48,349 bases of DNA from Saprospiraceae bacterium (GCA_022448955.1 JAKVCU010000014.1:1-48349); one strand, 5' to 3'. Positions 35,795 through 42,772 are shown, numbered from the stretch's first letter. Notes: generated by a model not told the origin, from the letters alone. Numbers and translations: made by a program.

Positions 35795-36217
35795 TTATTT
35801 TCCAATAGATCCCATTTCAACACCTTCAGAGTAAGCGACTTTAATGCCATTTTCACTCATCGCTTTTTTCATTCTCCTATTAGATTCAAAATATACATCC
35901 CAGTAATCTTCTGTTTCAGCATATACTCGAGCGGTAAGAACAATATTATGACTATCAAAGGTTTCTATTCCTGCAAAAGGAGCAAGATCTTCTAATACTT
36001 TTGGTGTATTTTTCAGAGTCGTCAAAAGGATAGATTCTACTTTATCGAAATCCTCCTCGTAAGGCATAGTGATATTTAAATCTACTCTTAAATGCTCTCT
36101 AAGCGTTAAATTCGTAATGATTCCACCGATAGCTGTAGCATTAGGAATAATAACAGTTCTGTTGTCTAGTGTAGAGATAATCGAAAGACGAATTGCGTAC
36201 GATCTGATTGATGATAT
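35795..36217 (-). pseudogene. 3' remnant of a small-conductance mechanosensitive channel gene (mscS-type)
   Basis: The minus strand is open from 36217 to the stop at 35795-35797, with an in-frame TAG at 36218-36220. The translation carries the MscS beta domain motif TLDNRTVIIPN, then IGGIITN and REHLRVDLNITMPYEEDFDKV, and the C-terminal alpha/beta domain, ending at a normal family terminus. The first Met inside (36067) would give only 90 residues. The pore helices and about two-thirds of a normal MscS are missing: recognisable similarity stops near 36195, where an OmpA-like frame begins on the other strand. It is therefore a truncated gene. A soluble cytoplasmic fragment could still be made from 36067 but would not form a channel. 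Confidence 0.8.
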
Positions 36218-36614
36218 CTATATTGGTCTAACGCCTCCCAAAGAAAAAAATATTGCCAAAGCACTTGCACAAAAGAAGGTTTACACATTTAAAGCAGTTA
36301 ACTTCAAAAGTGGAAAATATGACCTTCTCCCCTCCTCTTTTCAAGAGTTAGATGAACTCAGTCAATTTTTAATGGCTAATCCTTCTATTTGTATAGAAAT
36401 TGGAGGACATACCGATAACGTAGGTAAAGCCTTCAACAATCGAGTACTTTCAGAAAACAGGGCTAAATCAGCTCGTAACTACCTGATTAAAAAAGGTATT
36501 TCAAGCGATCGAATAAATTACAAAGGTTATGACGAGGCCCAAGCAGTAGCTAACAATGAAACAGCAGCAGGACGCCTAAAAAACAGAAGAGTAGAGTGTA
36601 AAATATTAAAATAA
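36069..36614 (+). CDS. OmpA-like peptidoglycan-binding domain, N-terminally truncated and probably non-functional
   Basis: Open for 181 residues. From about residue 42 onward it is ordinary OmpA-family sequence: linker YTFKAVNFKSGKYDLL, then FLMANPSICIEIGGHTDNVG, LSENRAKSARNYLIKKGIS, DRINYKGYDEAQAVANN and GRLKNRRVECKIL. These contain the usual D and R that hold diaminopimelate. Residues 1-41 are the antisense translation of the mscS remnant, not OmpA sequence. The natural signal peptide and N-terminal domains are lost. By accident the antisense part is hydrophobic (about 17-36), so a membrane-anchored product from Met1 or Met17 (36117) is conceivable. The gene is best read as a 3' remnant that may or may not be expressed. 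Strong palindromes follow. Confidence 0.65.
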   Translation: MIFKSTLKCSLSVKFVMIPPIAVALGIITVLLSSVEIIERRIAYDLIDDIYIGLTPPKEKNIAKALAQKKVYTFKAVNFKSGKYDLLPSSFQELDELSQFLMANPSICIEIGGHTDNVGKAFNNRVLSENRAKSARNYLIKKGISSDRINYKGYDEAQAVANNETAAGRLKNRRVECKILK

Positions 36615-36617
36615 AAA

Positions 36618-36640
36618 GCAGTCTTAATAATTAAGACTGC
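36618..36640 (+). terminator. Near-perfect 23-base palindrome after the OmpA-like frame
   Basis: GCAGTCTTAAT (36618-36628), a single A, then ATTAAGACTGC (36630-36640). It starts 4 bases after the stop codon, with an A-run before it and no T-run after it on the plus strand, so it may stop transcripts on the minus strand (T-run on that strand) or protect mRNA. Confidence 0.45.
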
Positions 36641-36742
36641 CTCGAAGATGGTTATACCCAATTTCTTTGGACAGTAACCACCATCAAATCTCAAGAAAAC
36701 CGAATTCGGTTGATCAATTCAATTGATCCAATAAAAAATTGT

Positions 36743-36763
36743 GACTGCCTGTACGGGGCAGTC
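36743..36763 (+). repeat. GACTGCC/GGCAGTC hairpin
   Basis: GACTGCC (36743-36749) pairs with GGCAGTC (36757-36763) around 7 bases and is followed by CTTTGCTGTTTT. Its arms contain the same GCAGTC/GACTGC hexamers as the palindrome at 36618, in the opposite order, so the two segments could also pair with each other. Confidence 0.45.
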
Positions 36764-37141
36764 CTTTGCTGTTTTGAGCCCAAAAGAAAACAGGAAAATT
36801 AAGTCTTTTGATGAAGTAAGTGTAAAAAATGAAGCGAACGAACGGACCAACAGAAAGTTCGGAGCATTGATTTGGTAAAGTATTAAAAAAATAGGTTTAC
36901 ATTATTTAGCCCAATAAATCAAAATCAAATATAGCAAGGCTTTATACTCACTACTTTTCCCTATATCTTACTTGGCAGCTTTGTTAAAGTACTGATGTAT
37001 TATTCATTCTACTCATTTTAAGCAAATTGATAAACCCAAAAGTCTGTTGGTCTCAATTAGTTGTTTTACACAATAAAGTTGTTTAAAAATATATCTTACC
37101 ACCTACGAACAATGCATGGAGCACCAAATGCTTCAGCCCCG

Positions 37142-37162
37142 CCTGCCGGGCAGGTTTTTTTC
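37142..37162 (+). terminator. Orphan terminator-like GC hairpin with eight Ts
   Basis: CCTGC (37142-37146), CGG, GCAGG (37150-37154), then eight Ts (37155-37162). This is a textbook intrinsic terminator shape, yet the nearest upstream plus-strand gene ends more than 500 bases earlier. It also resembles the GCCTGC repeat family, so it may be a repeat copy by origin. Confidence 0.5.
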
Positions 37163-37544
37163 GTCCCATAACTAAGCTATGAAACTCAAAAGGGCTTTGC
37201 ATTGACAGTCAAGCCATTATTCTCGATTGGTAAATACTTTTCAAGCAACTTCAATCTATTAATCTTTTTTAAAACAAATTAGTTCCAATTTTAACACAGA
37301 AGCATATTATAATCAAAAGAAATTAGTCAAGTCTTCTCATCATCCCTCATCACCTTAACTTAAAGAGAAGATATTTGTAGGGGCAAAAAGTTTTTAAGCG
37401 CCGAATTATAGCATTCATCCGATTTTTTAACCACTTCGGTCAAAAAAACTAGAACCTTCGAGTTAATCATGGCAACTTGGACTTATAGTTAAGAAAAACT
37501 TAATTATAAGAAAACGAAGAAGAGATATGCAACTTATAAAAAAT

Positions 37545-37574
37545 TTGATCGTCTCTTTATTAAAATAGCGTTGA
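37545..37574 (+). promoter_or_regulatory. Bacteroidota-type promoter for CotH-like paralogue 2
   Basis: TTTG (37545-37548), 18 bases, then TAGCGTTG (37567-37574), one mismatch to TAnnTTTG. The start codon is 31 bases further on. Confidence 0.45.
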
Positions 37575-37605
37575 AAAACGCACAGACTGAAATCACCAAA
37601 CGACA

Positions 37606-38625
37606 ATGACAATGAATTCCCGACTGTTAAATCTGTGGGTGTTATGCCTATTGAGCATATCAGCTATTGCCTATACCCCACAAAAAGACACGCCTGCAAG
37701 CCAAAGTTTATTTGATGTTTTACGACACCAAAGTGTACAGAAAGTAAAACTTGAAATGGACATGGAGGCTTTAGAGCTTAACCGCAAATCAGCAGATGAA
37801 ATCCCTGCTCAATTCAGCTTTACTAATGCGGATGGTTTTCCACAAACGCTTAGCGTAAAAGTGAGCACTAGAGGTCGTTTCCGTCGTAAGGTTTGTATAG
37901 ATATGCCACCACTGAAATTGAATTTCAAGAAAGGTGAATTAAAAGAAGCAGGTCTTCAAAAATTTGATTCTTATAAATTAGTTACACATTGTTTGAATGA
38001 TGATAAATCGCGTGACAATGTCTTAAAGGAATTCTTAGCTTATCAAATGTATGAGAAGTTAACGAAGTATAGTTTCCGTACACAATTATTTGAAATTTCT
38101 TACATCGACTCTAAAACAGGAGAAGAAATGAATCAAGTAGGATTTTTCATCGAAGATACCGATGAGTTAGAGAAAAGATTAGGGGCTACACAAATCAAAG
38201 ATCAATTCGGACAAACATTGGCAGACCTAGATCAAAACAACGCGATGGTAAGCACAATGTTTCAATATATGATCGGAAACGTGGATTGGGAAATATCTGT
38301 TTTTAGAAATTTAAAAATGATGCAGACTGCTGATAAAGCATTACCTGTTATTATACCTTATGATTTTGATTTCGCAGGTTTAGTAAATGCTTCTTATGCA
38401 AGACCAAATCCACAAATTGGTCAAAAAATAGTTACTCAAAGAGTCTTTATGGGTAATGACTTAGAAGATGCTTCTTGGAAAAAGATTAAACGTTACTTCA
38501 AAATCAAAAAAGAAGAGTTATTACAGACAGTGGACGAATGCCCATTATTGTCAAGAAAAGCAAGAAGAGAATCTAAGCAATACATTCAGACCTTCTTTGA
38601 TCAGTTAGATTATATGAACGTCTAA
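37606..38625 (+). CDS. Exported CotH-kinase-like protein, paralogue 2
   Basis: 339 residues with a signal peptide (about 5-22, ending AIAY). Met3 is an alternative start. It is clearly paralogous to the gene at 23918: STRGRFRRKVC and PPLKLNF (87-107), K124 in YKLVTHCL, LKEFLAYQMYE (140-150), YMIGNVDWE (221-229, N225 and D227), RNLK (234-237) and IPYDFDFAGLVNA (250-262, D253 and D255). These match the expected places of the N-lobe strand, phosphate-binding lysine, catalytic loop and metal-binding aspartates of CotH-type atypical kinases. If active it would phosphorylate something outside the cytoplasm. It is convergent with the stand-alone CBM48 gene; a terminator hairpin separates them. Fold assignment is by motif reading. 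Confidence 0.72.
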   Translation: MTMNSRLLNLWVLCLLSISAIAYTPQKDTPASQSLFDVLRHQSVQKVKLEMDMEALELNRKSADEIPAQFSFTNADGFPQTLSVKVSTRGRFRRKVCIDMPPLKLNFKKGELKEAGLQKFDSYKLVTHCLNDDKSRDNVLKEFLAYQMYEKLTKYSFRTQLFEISYIDSKTGEEMNQVGFFIEDTDELEKRLGATQIKDQFGQTLADLDQNNAMVSTMFQYMIGNVDWEISVFRNLKMMQTADKALPVIIPYDFDFAGLVNASYARPNPQIGQKIVTQRVFMGNDLEDASWKKIKRYFKIKKEELLQTVDECPLLSRKARRESKQYIQTFFDQLDYMNV

Positions 38626-38636
38626 GAAAACTTTGG

Positions 38637-38674
38637 TTAATGGTTATCCCGATTATTATCAGGACAACCATTAA
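38637..38674. terminator. Bidirectional terminator between convergent genes
   Basis: TTAATGGTT (38637-38645) pairs with AACCATTAA (38666-38674). Inside it TCC faces GGA, and CGAT faces ATC. It fills the 56-base space between the CotH-like and CBM48 genes. Confidence 0.65.
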
Positions 38675-38681
38675 CTATATT

Positions 38682-38993
38682 CTAGTTCAACGCACTTACC
38701 ACACAGTTCTCAGAACCGAATGGCGTAGCCACGTAAGCATCTGCTTCTGTATCGTTAAACCAAGTTTCGCCATCTACTAAGTAACGGAACTGGTATTCTT
38801 TACCAGATTCTAATTCTACAGTCGCTTTGAAAATACCATTTTTTTGCTTTTTCATAGCGATACCATTTTCTAAATCCCAGCTGTTAAATTCACCAACGAT
38901 AGCAAGCGTTTGCGCTTCTGGAAGTAAATCCGTAGGAACTGTAAAAGTAGCCTTACAAACAGGCTTTGATTTCAAAAATTGCTTCTTGATCAT
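38682..38993 (-). CDS. Stand-alone CBM48 (isoamylase N-terminal/AMPK-beta-like) glycogen-binding protein
   Basis: 103 residues and no signal peptide. The whole protein is one CBM48 beta-sandwich: CKATFTVPTDLLPEAQTLAI, VGEFNSWD (W39 is the usual sugar-stacking Trp), a strand with MKKQKNGIFKATVELESGKE, YQFRYLVDGETWFNDTEAD (second conserved Trp), and a closing strand ENCVVSALN. Such domains are normally attached to branching or debranching enzymes, or to the AMPK beta subunit; small free-standing versions occur in Bacteroidota and probably bind alpha-glucan in the cytoplasm without catalysis. A long leader (about 170 bases) with an inverted repeat at the predicted transcription start precedes it. 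It is convergent with the CotH-like paralogue 2. Confidence 0.88.
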   Translation of the reverse strand: MIKKQFLKSKPVCKATFTVPTDLLPEAQTLAIVGEFNSWDLENGIAMKKQKNGIFKATVELESGKEYQFRYLVDGETWFNDTEADAYVATPFGSENCVVSALN

Positions 38994-39145
38994 CTTTCGT
39001 TAAGTTATTATGGTTTATAATTTTTTTCTTTTGTATCGGTCTAATGCGCCCCAATTGCCTACAGCAGCTCATACAGTTTGTTCATACCAATAGGTTCCTT
39101 CATAAATCACCTTTTATAAGTATGGGTTTCATTTACTGCAAAAAA

Positions 39146-39168
39146 CTTAGTGTACATTAAACACTAAG
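39146..39168 (-). promoter_or_regulatory. Inverted repeat over the predicted transcription start of the CBM48 gene
   Basis: CTTAGTGT (39146-39153) and ACACTAAG (39161-39168) form a perfect 8-bp repeat with a 7-base spacer. The start site predicted from the TAGATTTG element falls within or next to it. It could be an operator or a 5' mRNA hairpin. TTAGTGT...ACAC also occurs upstream of glgB. Confidence 0.5.
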
Positions 39169-39171
39169 ATG

Positions 39172-39203
39172 CAAATCTACAACAAATTTAGATCATATTC
39201 AAT
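39172..39203 (-). promoter_or_regulatory. Bacteroidota-type promoter for the CBM48 gene
   Basis: On the minus strand ATTG (39203-39200) is followed by 20 bases and TAGATTTG (39179-39172), a perfect TAnnTTTG element with ideal spacing. Distance to the start codon at 38993 is about 180 bases. Confidence 0.6.
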
Positions 39204-39412
39204 TGATTGTCAACAAAAACGGTTAACTATATATTAATTTCGAAATCTTATAAAAATAAAACTACCATCCTATTTTTGGCCTTCAATTCGCAAATCGGAA
39301 TAATAGCAGCAAAACCTTTTTTTGACCAAATAGGATTTCTATAAAAGGAAAAAATCCCAAATTTTCAGTTCTACGAAAAAATGGAATTTTTTTATCGCTT
39401 TAATGTAGAAGA

Positions 39413-40039
39413 TTACAACGAATCAAAAAATCTTTGAATTTCAATAAAGTATTTGCCCATATGGTGACCATCGACCACTGAATGATGAGCTTGAACAGAT
39501 AATGGCATCATCGTCTTTCCATCCTGCTCAAAATATTTGCCGTAAGCAAAACGAGGTACCGAATCAGTAGGCGAATAATGCATAGGATGAATAAAACCTG
39601 TAAAAGAAACCCAAGGAATGGCCGAGATAAACAAATAATTATCCATCCCTTCTTCATCCTCAAAAGAAGGATCCACACTCATTTTCGCTATTCTTGCTTT
39701 TGCCCTTTCGACAAATACTTTATAATCAGGATCGTATGGAACGCTGCAAAAACTAAATACATCAGCTACTTCTGTATTCACCGTAAAAGAAGGATGCACC
39801 AATTCGTGTTCAAACACTTCTCCATCTCTAATTCTCCACCGAAATTCAGGAATCGCATGTGCTGTTTGCGCAAGCGCATATACCATAGCAGAGGTAAATT
39901 GCTGCTGCTCTGCTCTTAGCCATCTAAGAAAATTCGTAATGTCCACATTTGCTGTAATATTAAAATGCGGTGCATCCATATTTAAAAAGTATTCAAAATG
40001 CTTTTTTCGATGTACATTCGTAAAAGTAATCTTCTTCAC
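39413..40039 (-). CDS. Chloramphenicol-acetyltransferase-fold protein
   Basis: 208 residues, usual length for a CAT trimer subunit. The catalytic motif HHxxxDGxH is present as HHSVVDGHH (185-193). Other family marks are the N-terminal HFNITANVDIT strand, the FRWRIRDGEVFEHELVHPSF segment and PWVSFTGF. It would transfer an acetyl or acyl group from CoA to a hydroxyl acceptor in the cytoplasm. Chloramphenicol resistance is possible but unproven: many chromosomal CAT-like proteins of Bacteroidota have unknown acceptors, and no mobile element surrounds this one. It is divergent from the M20 gene with only 29 bases between starts, so their promoters must overlap the coding regions or each other. 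Confidence 0.9.
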   Translation of the reverse strand: MKKITFTNVHRKKHFEYFLNMDAPHFNITANVDITNFLRWLRAEQQQFTSAMVYALAQTAHAIPEFRWRIRDGEVFEHELVHPSFTVNTEVADVFSFCSVPYDPDYKVFVERAKARIAKMSVDPSFEDEEGMDNYLFISAIPWVSFTGFIHPMHYSPTDSVPRFAYGKYFEQDGKTMMPLSVQAHHSVVDGHHMGKYFIEIQRFFDSL

Positions 40040-40068
40040 TTGTTTAGTTTTTCCAAATGTAATAAATT

Positions 40069-41214
40069 ATGATTCCTGATGATATTATTAAGCAAGCCAT
40101 TACTTGGCGTAAAGCACTTCATCAATACCCTGAAGTTTCTGGAGAAGAATACCTGACGGCTGAAAAAATTAATACCTTTCTACAATCACTTCAGCCTTCA
40201 TTGCACTTAACTGCATTAGGAGGTACAAGTCTTCTTGCTCAATTTACCAATCAGCTTCCGGGTCCCTCTCTACTATTTCGCGCCGAGCTAGATGCACTAC
40301 CTATTCAAGAAGTCAACACCTTTGATCATCGCTCAAAGGTAGATGGTGTCGCCCACAAATGCGGCCATGATGGCCACATGAGCATCCTTTTGGGCCTTGC
40401 CCTTCTGCTTTCGCAAAATAGCGAATTTAACGGAACGGTTAGCTTACTCTTTCAAGCCGCAGAAGAGACGGGCACTGGAGCTTTAGCGGTTTTGGCTGAT
40501 CAGCGTTTTTCCTCCTTACATTTTGACCAAGTATTTGCACTGCATAATCTACCGGGCCAGCCTTTCGGCAAAGTTCTTTGCAAAAAGGGTGCTGTCACCG
40601 CTTCTGTAAAAAGTCTGATTATTTGCCTTAAAGGCAAGACTGCCCACGCTGCAGAACCCCAAAAAGGCATCAATCCTGCACAAGCCATCGCGCAAATCTT
40701 AGCATACCTCCCAAGTCTAGAAATCACTGACCCACAATCGGATGATTTCGCACTGATCACCCCTATACACCTCACTATGGGCAAAAAAGCCTATGGTGTT
40801 TCCGCAGGCAATGGAGAAATACACCTTACCCTTCGTACTTGGACCGAAGAACGAATGACACAGATTACGCAACGACTATTAGAAACAGTACAGCGCAGCT
40901 GCAAGATAGAAGATCTCACATTTAGCCACAGCTGGACGGATAGCTTCCAAGCGAATACCAACAACACAACTGCCGTTAAAATCATCCAAGAAGCTGCCGA
41001 AAAATTATCTTTTGACTACCAAGAGATGAGCACCCCACTCCAATGGGGAGAAGATTTTGGTGCCATTACGCAACGATATAATGGGGCTTTTTTTGGTTTA
41101 GGTGCAGGAGAAAATATACCTGCCTTACATAACCCAGATTATGATTTCCCTGATGATTTAATTGAAAAAGGACTGGCCATGTTTTATGAAATCATAAGAT
41201 CACAAACGATCTAA
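40069..41214 (+). CDS. M20 family amidohydrolase (hippurate/aminoacylase type)
   Basis: 381 residues, cytoplasmic. The M20D layout is complete: WRKALHQYPEVSGEE at the start; metal ligands in HKCGHDGHM (C98, H100 and neighbours) and AAEETGTGA (E132, E133); FALHNLPG (H159); a lid or dimerisation domain (about 178-290, with the GKTAHAAEPQKGINPA motif); and PALHNPDYDFPDD near the end. These enzymes remove acyl groups from amino acids or related amides. The substrate cannot be told. The stop overlaps the convergent helical gene by 15 bases. It may be functionally linked to the divergent acyltransferase, making and removing acyl groups, but that is speculative. Confidence 0.92.
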   Translation: MIPDDIIKQAITWRKALHQYPEVSGEEYLTAEKINTFLQSLQPSLHLTALGGTSLLAQFTNQLPGPSLLFRAELDALPIQEVNTFDHRSKVDGVAHKCGHDGHMSILLGLALLLSQNSEFNGTVSLLFQAAEETGTGALAVLADQRFSSLHFDQVFALHNLPGQPFGKVLCKKGAVTASVKSLIICLKGKTAHAAEPQKGINPAQAIAQILAYLPSLEITDPQSDDFALITPIHLTMGKKAYGVSAGNGEIHLTLRTWTEERMTQITQRLLETVQRSCKIEDLTFSHSWTDSFQANTNNTTAVKIIQEAAEKLSFDYQEMSTPLQWGEDFGAITQRYNGAFFGLGAGENIPALHNPDYDFPDDLIEKGLAMFYEIIRSQTI

Positions 41215-42642
41215 AATTTCTTCTAACCATGATTTATTGGCGATAGGACTAGTTTCTCCTAACTTTCGTGAAAGGGCTATCTTTCTTTTTTGCAGTTGAT
41301 TAGGTCTAATCAAGTCATATTCCGCACGTAGCTTGTAGGCTTTTTTACTTAACTGTAATAAATTTTTATTTGCACGTTTTCGATAATCTGAAATCTGATT
41401 ACTGCGTCTTAGGTATTTTTGAAAGGCTTCTATTAAAGCATAAAATGCTTCTGTTTCTTCTAGTTCGTAATAACTTTTTAATTGAATAATTTTGGCACCA
41501 AGATGATAGGAGGAATCTGTAAATTCTACATCTTGCAACTGAATTAAAGCCTTTTTATAATCGGCTTTTGCGTAATAAAATGCAGCCAAATTATAGGCCA
41601 AAGCATTGGTTTGACTAGAAGCTTCTAATCGTTCTTGATACTGATGGATAAACCCCTCTGTCCAATCAAATGCTTTTAATCGAATGCCAGTAGTCACAAT
41701 GTTTTTGTACGCCCATTCTGATAATACCCCCTTCGAAAAGATAATCTCCTTTTCTATCATTGTCTGATACAAAGAAAAAATCTGATCATAATAGCTATTA
41801 TCCCCTGAATTAATCATCTGTATACAATGATTCAAAGCATAGTTGTATAAGGTTTGTAACTCCTCATGCGGAATGGCTTCGCCATGTTCGGCCAACACAC
41901 TAGTGTATTTTTGATAATCTCTTTCCTGAATAGACTGCGACAATAATTGCACTCCTTCATGATATACTTTCAATGCAGGGATTTGCTGCAAAGCAGCTTG
42001 TTCCTGATACAAGGCCAGCAAGGTATCTAAAAAATGAGCTTCATAAGAAGCTTTAATCACCACATTCCGACTGAGCATATCACAAGCCATTCGAAACTTA
42101 TTTACCCAATAATAACTATCCAATGCATTATTTGCTTCCTGTAAATGAGGGTTAAAAGCTCTTCTTTTCTTGCTGATCGCAAAACGATCTTTTAATTCGG
42201 CGAAAGCCATATTGTACTGAAAATGTGCGTAACTCTGGTTATCCAGCTTCTTCATTAGCTGCTCCATACGCCTTTCCGCCCTTGAAAAATGCTTGGATTG
42301 ATCTCTTTCGAGCAATGCCTCTAAAAGCTGCAACTGCTTTTGCAACGGTTGTTGCTCATAGACCAAATAAGCCAGATAATCATAAAGTAACTGCAACAGA
42401 TCAGAAATTAGGTTATTCAGCTTATCTTCATTATAATCCTCTTCGGGAAATAAATTGCTATGCACCACGCCCCTATTCAAGGCCTCCTGATCAAACTCCG
42501 GTGCAAATCCTAGTATATATTGACATAGCTCAGAAATCTTCTCATGCTTGTTAAAAAATGGAGAAAGTATATATTGCTTAAAGCGAGTTCGCTCCCTTGT
42601 ACCAAGACTTGACAATAATTGTATCAATTTAGATGCTTGCAC
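41200..42642 (-). CDS. Large alpha-helical repeat protein of unknown function
   Basis: 480 residues, no signal peptide or membrane segment. The N-terminus (ERTRFKQYILSPFFNKHEKI) and the whole body read as amphipathic helices rich in Leu, Gln, Tyr and Ala, with TPR-like pairs in the second half (for example NLAAFYYAKADYKKALIQLQ). I recognise the general look of a lineage-specific Saprospiria family but no named domain. A cytoplasmic scaffold is the safest reading. The end overlaps the M20 gene by 15 bases, and the start faces the 1630-residue cargo gene, 184 bases away. Confidence 0.75.
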   Translation of the reverse strand: MQASKLIQLLSSLGTRERTRFKQYILSPFFNKHEKISELCQYILGFAPEFDQEALNRGVVHSNLFPEEDYNEDKLNNLISDLLQLLYDYLAYLVYEQQPLQKQLQLLEALLERDQSKHFSRAERRMEQLMKKLDNQSYAHFQYNMAFAELKDRFAISKKRRAFNPHLQEANNALDSYYWVNKFRMACDMLSRNVVIKASYEAHFLDTLLALYQEQAALQQIPALKVYHEGVQLLSQSIQERDYQKYTSVLAEHGEAIPHEELQTLYNYALNHCIQMINSGDNSYYDQIFSLYQTMIEKEIIFSKGVLSEWAYKNIVTTGIRLKAFDWTEGFIHQYQERLEASSQTNALAYNLAAFYYAKADYKKALIQLQDVEFTDSSYHLGAKIIQLKSYYELEETEAFYALIEAFQKYLRRSNQISDYRKRANKNLLQLSKKAYKLRAEYDLIRPNQLQKRKIALSRKLGETSPIANKSWLEEILDRL

Positions 42643-42764
42643 AAAATAAATTTTCTAGTTTCAACTAACATACACCTTACAAAATAACCCTTTTAATAAA
42701 TAATTAAAAATAAAAAATCCTAGAAAGCATAAAAATTGTACTTTTTCTTCCCTTCTATTAGGGA

Positions 42765-42772
42765 TACATTTG
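42765..42772 (+). promoter_or_regulatory. Likely -7 element for the 1630-residue protein gene
   Basis: TACATTTG is a perfect TAnnTTTG element 54 bases before the start codon. The -33 part is weak: only a T-rich stretch at 42742-42747 lies at the right spacing. Confidence 0.4.

Larger units (their letters stand above)
36615..37605. other. Palindrome-rich non-coding gap of about 1 kb
   Basis: The left 150 bases hold four palindromes: 36618-36640, 36698-36711 (AACCGAATTCGGTT), 36712-36728 (GATCAATT facing AATTGATC around one C) and 36743-36763. A terminator-like GC hairpin with eight Ts lies at 37142-37162 although no gene precedes it closely. All frames between 36770 and 37540 are broken by stops and no gene fragment was recognised. 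A promoter for the next gene is at 37545-37574. Confidence 0.5.
38994..39412. other. Leader and promoter region of the CBM48 gene
   Basis: About 420 bases. The half nearest the CBM48 gene holds a long leader, an inverted repeat and a good minus-strand promoter (39146-39203). The other half (39205-39412) is AT-rich spacer after the acetyltransferase gene, in which I see only a weak GGATTT/AAATCC stem near 39332 and no gene. Confidence 0.5.

Noticed and set aside
39413-40039. Calling the CAT-fold gene an antibiotic-resistance determinant
   Set aside because: The fold and catalytic motif are clear, but chromosomal CAT-like proteins often have other acceptors and there is no mobile context.
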